Positions 59,407 to 64,000 of a stretch of 64,000 bases of DNA are shown here, in pieces (position 1 is the first letter of the stretch; each line of letters starts with the position of its first letter). Position numbers and translations under genes: made by a program. Source of the DNA: Janthinobacterium agaricidamnosum (GTDB taxonomy: Bacteria; Pseudomonadota; Gammaproteobacteria; Burkholderiales; Burkholderiaceae_D); the NCBI RefSeq assembly GCF_003667705.1, contig NZ_CP033019.1:3348001-3412000 (forward strand), given 5' to 3'. The notes under the pieces were generated by a model that did no database searches, was not told where the DNA came from, and was given only the letters and a program-made list of their open reading frames with translations.

Positions 59407-62025
59407 ATGAAAAAATTCATTCCCCCGCATGCCCGCCACGGGCGCCTGCTGCTGGGCGCCACGGCCGCCATCCTGCTGGGCGCGTGCGGCTCCGGCCAGG
59501 AGACGACGGCGCCGCCCGCCGCCATCGCCACGGCCGCGACACAGTTCAGCGTCGAGGTGCCCGTCATCCCCGCCGGCGTCGGCACGCTGGTGGCGCAGCC
59601 GATGTTCCATGCGGCTCCTGCCCTCCTGGATGCGCCGGACGGGCGCGACAACGCCAACAGCAGCGGCTCTGCCCACTGGCGCCCGCACATGCAGCGCGTG
59701 CCCCGCGCCATGGCGGACATGGCCACGCGGCGCCTGACGGCGCAAAAGATCGCTGCAGCGGAACAGGCGGCGCAGAATATCGCGCCGTTGCTGTCCGGCG
59801 GCACGAGCGACACCGTCGCGCCGATGGCCGGCAGCAGCGTGGTGGCGACCTACTCTCCCGCGCAAATCCGCGCCGCCTACGACTTGCCCGCCCTGCCTGC
59901 GGCGGGCACGGCGCTGACGCCAGCCCAGGCGGCCCAGCTGGGTGCCGGGCAGACGATCTACATCGTCGATGCCATGCATAACCCGAACACGGCGGCCGAA
60001 CTGGCCATCTTCAACCAGAAATTCGGCTTGCCCGGCTGCACCACCAAAGCCATCGCCACGAATGCCGCCCTGCCATTGCCGCCAGCACCACTGAGTGGCT
60101 GCGAATTGTCCATCGTCTACAACACACCGTCGAGCACGATGACGGCCACCGCGCCCGCCTATAACTCGGGCTGGGCCATGGAAATCGCGCTCGACGTGCA
60201 GTGGGCGCACGCCACGGCACCGCTGGCGCGCATCGTGCTGATCGAGGCGCCCGACGCGTCCGTCAACAGCCTGCTGGGCGCCGTGCGTCTGGCCAACCTG
60301 ATGGGCCCTGGCGTCGTCTCGATGAGCTTTGGCGCCGCCGAAGGCAGCTGGACAGCCTCCGTCGACAGCGCCTTCACGGGCAAGAACATGAGCTACCTGG
60401 CCGCCACGGGCGACTCGGGCAGCGGCGTGTCCTGGCCTTCCGTGTCGCCGAACGTGCTGGCCGTGGGCGGCACCACGCTCAGCTACAGCGGCAGCGGCGC
60501 GCGCAGCGAAGCGGCCTGGTCCGGCACGGGCGGCGGCATCAGCGCCTATACGGCCCTGCCCAGCTACCAGACGGCGAACGTGCCCGGCCTGACCAATCTG
60601 CTGCGGCGCAACGTGGCCGATGTAGCCTTCAATGCCGACCCCGCCACGGGCCAGTACACTGCCGTAATGGCACAGGGCAGCAGCACCGCAAGCTGGCTCA
60701 GCATCGGCGGCACCAGCCTGTCCACGCCGCAATGGGCCGGCCTCGTCGCCATCGCCAACGCCAGCCGCGCGCTGCAGGCGAAGACGGCGCTCGGCTTGCC
60801 GCACAGCATGCTCTACGGCCAGATCGCCACCGTGCCCGGCACCTTTGCCAGCAGCTTTGCCGACATCACGCGCGGCAGCAACGGCACCTGCAGCGTGTGC
60901 ACGGCCAGGGTCGGCTATGACCCGCTGGGCGGCCTGGGCACGCCGAACGTGAAAAACCTGCTGGCCAGCCTGTCGGGCACGCAGATCGCCCCCGCCGCAC
61001 CCGTGGTGGCGCCGGCCGGCATCAGCGGCGCGGCCGGCAAGCCGCTGTCGTTCACCGTCTCGGCCACCGCTTCCAATCCACTCAGCTACACCATGCTGGG
61101 CGCACCGGCCGGCATGAGCATCGCCGCCACGGGCGTGGTCAGCTGGGCCGCGCCCATTGCCGGCACGTATGCCGTGACCATGGTGGCCAAGGATAGCGTC
61201 ACCGGCCTGACCGGCCAGGGCGTGTACAGCATCGTCATCGCCCCCGTCGCGCCGCCCGTCGTCGCGGCCGGCGCCATCACGGGCAAGGTGGGGACGGCGC
61301 TGACGTTCAATGTCAGCGTCACGGCCGCCAATCCCGTCACTTATGCGCTCGCCGGCGCACCGGCCGGCATGACCATCAGCAGCGCCGGCCTGGTGAGCTG
61401 GGCCGCGCCCGTGGCCGGCACCTATGCCGTCACCGTGACGGCCACGGACAGCAAGACTGGCCTGAGTGGCAAAGGCGTCTATACGGTGGCCATCGCCGCC
61501 CCGCTGCCGCCCGCGGTGACAGTTTCCAGCGTCAGCGGCAAACCGGGCGTGGCCCTGTCGTTCACGGCCACGGTGGTGGCGCCCAACCCCGTCACGTACA
61601 GCCTGTCGGGCGCGCCGTCCGGCATGGCCGTCAATGCCGCCGGCGTCATCAGCTGGGCCAGCCCCGTGCTGGGCAGCTACAACGTGACCGTCATCGCCAA
61701 GGATACGAAAACGGGCTTGACGGGCCAGGCCGTGGCCACGGTGAAAATCGCCGCCGCCGGCCCCACGATCAGCGCCGCCGCCATGACGGGCGTGGCCGGC
61801 AAGGCCATGAGCGGCAGCATCGTGCTGACGGCGCCAGGTGCGACCTCGCTGCGGATCTCGATCGACGGCGCGCCGCTGGGCATGCAGTTCTCCATGAGCG
61901 GCCTGACCATCACGGCCTACTGGCCGCAACCGGTGGCCGGCAGCTATGCGCTGAAGGTCGTGGCGCTGGACAATAACGGCTTGACGGCGCAACTGACGGT
62001 GCCGATCACCGTCACGGCAAGATAA
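59407..62025 (+). CDS. S53 (sedolisin/kumamolisin-like) lipoprotein peptidase with Ig-like repeats
   Basis: The ATG at 59407 after GGAGAG gives 872 residues. The lipoprotein signal is GRLLLGATAAILLGACGSG. Residues about 140-530 form the S53 domain. The catalytic pair Glu259/Asp263 is in WAMEIALDVQWAHA, Ser437 is in SIGGTSLSTPQWAGL, and the calcium site is in ADITRGSNGTC followed by GYDPLGGLGTPN. Four Ig-like repeats of about 85 residues follow (for example SFTVSATASNPLSYTMLGAP). The protein should be anchored at the cell surface or in the outer membrane, and it degrades proteins at low pH. A c-di-GMP riboswitch lies directly upstream, which links it to lifestyle change or biofilm matrix. Confidence 0.88.
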   Translation: MKKFIPPHARHGRLLLGATAAILLGACGSGQETTAPPAAIATAATQFSVEVPVIPAGVGTLVAQPMFHAAPALLDAPDGRDNANSSGSAHWRPHMQRVPRAMADMATRRLTAQKIAAAEQAAQNIAPLLSGGTSDTVAPMAGSSVVATYSPAQIRAAYDLPALPAAGTALTPAQAAQLGAGQTIYIVDAMHNPNTAAELAIFNQKFGLPGCTTKAIATNAALPLPPAPLSGCELSIVYNTPSSTMTATAPAYNSGWAMEIALDVQWAHATAPLARIVLIEAPDASVNSLLGAVRLANLMGPGVVSMSFGAAEGSWTASVDSAFTGKNMSYLAATGDSGSGVSWPSVSPNVLAVGGTTLSYSGSGARSEAAWSGTGGGISAYTALPSYQTANVPGLTNLLRRNVADVAFNADPATGQYTAVMAQGSSTASWLSIGGTSLSTPQWAGLVAIANASRALQAKTALGLPHSMLYGQIATVPGTFASSFADITRGSNGTCSVCTARVGYDPLGGLGTPNVKNLLASLSGTQIAPAAPVVAPAGISGAAGKPLSFTVSATASNPLSYTMLGAPAGMSIAATGVVSWAAPIAGTYAVTMVAKDSVTGLTGQGVYSIVIAPVAPPVVAAGAITGKVGTALTFNVSVTAANPVTYALAGAPAGMTISSAGLVSWAAPVAGTYAVTVTATDSKTGLSGKGVYTVAIAAPLPPAVTVSSVSGKPGVALSFTATVVAPNPVTYSLSGAPSGMAVNAAGVISWASPVLGSYNVTVIAKDTKTGLTGQAVATVKIAAAGPTISAAAMTGVAGKAMSGSIVLTAPGATSLRISIDGAPLGMQFSMSGLTITAYWPQPVAGSYALKVVALDNNGLTAQLTVPITVTAR

Positions 62026-62042
62026 ACCAGCGTCGCCCGCCA

Positions 62043-62082
62043 ACGGGGCGCAGCGGGACACACGTCCGCTGCGCCCCGTTTT
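62043..62082 (+). terminator. Intrinsic terminator of the S53 peptidase gene
   Basis: ACGGGGCGCAGCGG (62043-62056) and CCGCTGCGCCCCGT (62066-62079) form a perfect 14-pair stem with a nine-base loop. TTTT follows. It lies 18 bases after the stop codon. Confidence 0.85.
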
Positions 62083-62114
62083 GCATGCGCGCGGCCGTTG
62101 CAACGAATCCGAAA

Positions 62115-62134
62115 AAGGAGTATAAATAGTCCTT
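62115..62134 (+). promoter_or_regulatory. Palindromic operator/promoter of the Res-Xre operon
   Basis: AAGGA (62115-62119) and TCCTT (62130-62134) form an inverted repeat whose centre TATAAATA is itself nearly symmetric and reads like a -10 box. A further AAGGA half-site lies at 62151-62155 and also forms the ribosome binding site of the antitoxin gene. Binding of the antitoxin here would repress its own operon, as is usual for Xre-type antitoxins. Confidence 0.5.
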
Positions 62135-62161
62135 AAACAGAGTTTTATTGAAGGACATATC

Positions 62162-62599
62162 ATGCATCTCGCCTATGCCTATCCCAAGAGCCGCTTCGAG
62201 CCGGCCGTGCTCGTCGACCTGAACGCCAAAGCCGAGCGCGAACGATTGTCGCAAGCGGCACTGAAGGGGTTTTTCAAGCTGGCCGCCGCGTGGAAACTGC
62301 GCGACGACGATGCGCGCGAATTGCTGGGCGGCCTGTCCAGCAGCGCCTGGTACGAGTGGAAGAAGCACCCGGACCGCGTGCTGGAAGTGGACCGCATCAC
62401 GCGCATTTCCTATTTGCTGGGCATCTACAAGGCCTTGCACATCCTGTACGGCGACAAGCTGGCCGACGAATGGGTAAGTTTGCCCAACAAGAACCCGATC
62501 TTTGGCGGCCGCACGCCCCTGTCGCAGATGCTGGCCGGCGGCTTGCTGGCCATGCAGACCGTGCGCAAGCTGCTCGACGCGCGCCGCGGAGGGCTGTGA
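62162..62599 (+). CDS. Xre/MbcA/ParS-type antitoxin of the Res-Xre system
   Basis: The 145-residue protein matches antitoxins with the MbcA/ParS/Xre toxin-binding domain. A helical DNA-binding half (LKGFFKLAAAWKLRDDDARE, then LLGGLSSSAWYEWKK) is followed by the toxin-binding half (RITRISYLLGIYKALHILYG, then PNKNPIFGGRTPLSQMLAGG). It neutralises the RES toxin encoded downstream. The toxin GTG start overlaps this stop codon (GTGA), so the two products are coupled. Confidence 0.88.
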   Translation: MHLAYAYPKSRFEPAVLVDLNAKAERERLSQAALKGFFKLAAAWKLRDDDARELLGGLSSSAWYEWKKHPDRVLEVDRITRISYLLGIYKALHILYGDKLADEWVSLPNKNPIFGGRTPLSQMLAGGLLAMQTVRKLLDARRGGL

Positions 62600-63309
62600 T
62601 CGTGCCGGCCGCCGCGAATTCCCTGCTGCCGCCGCTGGCCGCCTTGCGCCAGATCGACACCTGCCGCCTGATCCCGTCGCGCTTCGCCGACATGGAGGAT
62701 TCCGTGCTGGCACCGCTGGCCGAAGACGACGACCACCTGCGCGAGCTGTTCGAGCTCGATAACGCCACCAACGCGCGCCTGGTGGCCGAGTACGGCGGCG
62801 CGCCAGGAATTGGCGTGGACGAGCTGGTTTTTGGCGTGCCGCACTTTCGCATCATCAACGCCGCCTACACGTATGCCCGCCCGGAAGGGGCGCGTTTCAA
62901 CGATGGCGAACGGGGTGCCTGGTATTGCGCCTTCGACATGAAAACGGCGCTGGCCGAGATCATTTTCCACAAGACCGTGGAATACCAGGAAATCGACTAT
63001 TTCGACGACAGCGTCAGCTACCAGTCGCTGCTGGCCGATTTTTCCGCCAGCTTCCACGACCTGCGCGGCCAGGAGCGCTACCAGGCTTGCCTGGACCCGG
63101 CCAGCTACATCGCCTCGCAAGACCTGGCCGCCATCCTGCTCGACGCGGGTTCCATGGGCGTCATCTTCCCCAGCGTCCGGCACGCCAGCGGCACCAACCT
63201 GGCCTGCTTCCGCCCTGCCCTGGTGGGCAATGTTCGCAAAGGCGTCGCCTATCGGTTAACATGGCAGGGTACGCCGACGCCGCAGGTGGAAGCCTTGCCA
63301 GGCAAATAA
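62596..63309 (+). CDS. RES-domain toxin (NAD+-degrading)
   Basis: The GTG at 62596 gives 237 residues. The RES domain includes YTYARPEGARFNDGERGAWY, then CAFDMKTALAEIIFHKTVEY, where Arg, Tyr and Glu residues form the ADP-ribosyl-transferase-like active site. SVRHASGTNLACFRPALVG is the C-terminal S of the RES triad. RES toxins destroy NAD+ by phosphorolysis and stop growth. It is somewhat longer than short Res toxins (about 150-200), with an N-terminal 60-residue extension. The antitoxin is encoded just upstream. Confidence 0.87.
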   Translation: MIVPAAANSLLPPLAALRQIDTCRLIPSRFADMEDSVLAPLAEDDDHLRELFELDNATNARLVAEYGGAPGIGVDELVFGVPHFRIINAAYTYARPEGARFNDGERGAWYCAFDMKTALAEIIFHKTVEYQEIDYFDDSVSYQSLLADFSASFHDLRGQERYQACLDPASYIASQDLAAILLDAGSMGVIFPSVRHASGTNLACFRPALVGNVRKGVAYRLTWQGTPTPQVEALPGK

Positions 63310-63353
63310 ACCGCGCGCATCGGCATCCGACTCACCGAACATTGATATTTCGC

Positions 63354-63674
63354 ATGCAAACCAATCCTGAAAAAGACACCGAACTGCGCCTCAAAGTAAA
63401 CAGCGAAACGGCCCGCCTGGCCTGGAGCGAACTCGAAAAGCACTTCGCCCAAGGCAATGTCGTCTGGATCGCCAACGAGCTGGACCTGGTCGAAGTGGCC
63501 GTGCGCATCTCGCACGACGACAAGGCCACCATCACGCAATGGATGGTCGACGGCAAGGTCGCCAAGGTCTCGGACCAGCAGGCGCTGGACTGGCAGGCGG
63601 CCGATGCGGCCCTGTGGGCCGTCGTCGTCAGCCCGTTCATTCTGGTGCAGCAGGAAAAGCCGACGAAACACTAA
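63354..63674 (+). CDS. DUF2288 family protein
   Basis: The 106-residue cytoplasmic protein matches DUF2288: LAWSELEKHFAQGNVVWIAN, then ELDLVEVAVRISHDDK and WQAADAALWAVVVSPFILVQ. The family is small and without known function. The gene starts at 63354, 45 bases after the toxin gene, without a strong Shine-Dalgarno. Confidence 0.75.
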   Translation: MQTNPEKDTELRLKVNSETARLAWSELEKHFAQGNVVWIANELDLVEVAVRISHDDKATITQWMVDGKVAKVSDQQALDWQAADAALWAVVVSPFILVQQEKPTKH

Positions 63675-63703
63675 AGACTGCGTTCGAACAGCAGGCGCAG
63701 CGC

Positions 63704-63756
63704 GGCAAGTTTGACAATGCGCAGCAAGCGCATTGTCAGCGCATTCTCAACTTGCC
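63704..63756. repeat. Nested inverted repeat between the DUF2288 gene and the LivF-like gene
   Basis: GGCAAGTT (63704-63711) pairs with AACTTGCC (63749-63756) as a perfect outer arm. Inside, TGACAATGCGC (63712-63722) pairs with GCGCATTGTCA (63728-63738) around a five-base loop. The element ends exactly at the base before the stop codon of the minus-strand LivF-like gene. It can act as a two-way terminator, although no T-run is present. Confidence 0.6.
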
Positions 63757-64000
63757 TCAGTGCCCGCCCCCCAGATACGCCGCGATCACCTTCGGATCGG
63801 TTTTCAGGCTCTCCGCCGGCCCGTGCACGGAAATGCTGCCGTTTTCCAGCACGTAGCCGTAATCGGCCACGTTCAGGGCGGCGGCGGCGAATTGCTCGAC
63901 CAGCAGCATGGTCACGCCTTCGGCCTTCAATCGCGTGATGATGCGGAAGACTTCTTCGACCAGGATCGGCGCCAGGCCCATCGACGGCTCGTCCAGCAGG
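63757..64000 (-). CDS. livF: Branched-chain amino-acid ABC transporter ATPase, C-terminal part
   Basis: Only the last 81 residues lie in the window. They begin with Walker B, LLDEPSMGLAPILVEEVFRI, and continue with the switch region TMLLVEQFAAAALNVADYGY, then VLENGSISVHGPAESLKTDP. This matches LivF of the branched-chain amino-acid/amide uptake systems. The gene continues beyond the right edge. The usual livG, livM, livH and livK partners are probably outside. Confidence 0.85.
   Translation of the reverse strand, partial: LLDEPSMGLAPILVEEVFRIITRLKAEGVTMLLVEQFAAAALNVADYGYVLENGSISVHGPAESLKTDPKVIAAYLGGGH

Noticed and set aside
59236..62163. 975-codon minus-strand frame opposite the S53 peptidase gene
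   Set aside because: Pure shadow: low-complexity His/Arg/Gly composition and antisense to the riboswitch as well.
1..64000. CRISPR arrays, insertion sequences, prophage genes, tRNA or rRNA genes
   Set aside because: None was seen: no regularly spaced direct repeats, no transposase or integrase motif, no cloverleaf noticed. A dedicated tRNA scan was not possible here.

Overview
The window reads as chromosomal DNA of a GC-rich betaproteobacterium. The gene set (TonB receptor, Ter proteins, LolCDE, type I secretion with an SdrD-like adhesin, PEP-CTERM protein, c-di-GMP riboswitch, Suv3-like helicase, Res-Xre module, Tae4-type amidase) points to Oxalobacteraceae of the Janthinobacterium/Duganella/Massilia type. 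That placement is inferred from gene content; no rRNA or marker gene settles it. No tRNA, rRNA, insertion sequence, prophage or CRISPR array was seen.

Layout. 1-3.9 kb: the 5' end of a TonB-dependent receptor with a Fur-like box, then a three-gene Ter cluster on the minus strand, interrupted by structured intergenic repeats. 4-9.5 kb: an alpha/beta hydrolase, folA, a large AdiA-type amino-acid decarboxylase with a terminator-like hairpin right at its ribosome binding site, and a sigma-54 activator. 9.5-17.7 kb: a compact eight-gene minus-strand operon behind a good sigma-70 promoter. It holds three paralogous small proteins (acidic N-terminus, glycine/lysine-rich core, C-terminal GRW-R-G motif), a GIY-YIG protein, a PLP enzyme, an HExGH-like protein, a 716-residue unknown and an amidohydrolase. 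This is the best candidate for an undescribed system. 18-22.2 kb: a DUF1800/DUF1501 export pair and an exported intradiol dioxygenase. 22.4-25.7 kb: a Cpx-like envelope stress circuit (CpxP-like, CpxR-like, CpxA-like, plus a FlxA-like gene) with canonical GTAAA-N5-GTAAA boxes at both regulated intergenic regions.

25.8-35 kb: housekeeping and metabolic genes (PrpF family, dcd, hydrolases, TSUP permease and divergent LysR regulator, GNAT, a membrane protein, comEC). 35-36.3 kb: a decayed low-GC spot with a methyltransferase-like remnant, a tiny secreted six-cysteine protein and a pseudogene with two visible lesions. 36.4-44.5 kb: a Suv3-like helicase, an apparently orphan Tae4-type amidase, a sorbosone-dehydrogenase-like protein, a TatD nuclease, and LolD with two tandem LolC/E permeases. 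44.6-53.8 kb: a complete type I secretion system beside a PEP-CTERM protein and a 1170-residue adhesin with six SdrD-type repeats, its probable substrate.

54-57 kb: recJ and its coupled upstream gene. 57.2-59.2 kb: an AT-rich islet with a coupled pair, an exported group XII-like phospholipase A2 and a metallopeptidase. 59.2-62 kb: a GEMM-I cyclic-di-GMP riboswitch leading into a sedolisin-family (S53) lipoprotein peptidase. 62.1-64 kb: a Res-Xre toxin-antitoxin pair with a palindromic operator, a DUF2288 gene, and the 3' end of a LivF-type ATPase cut by the window edge.
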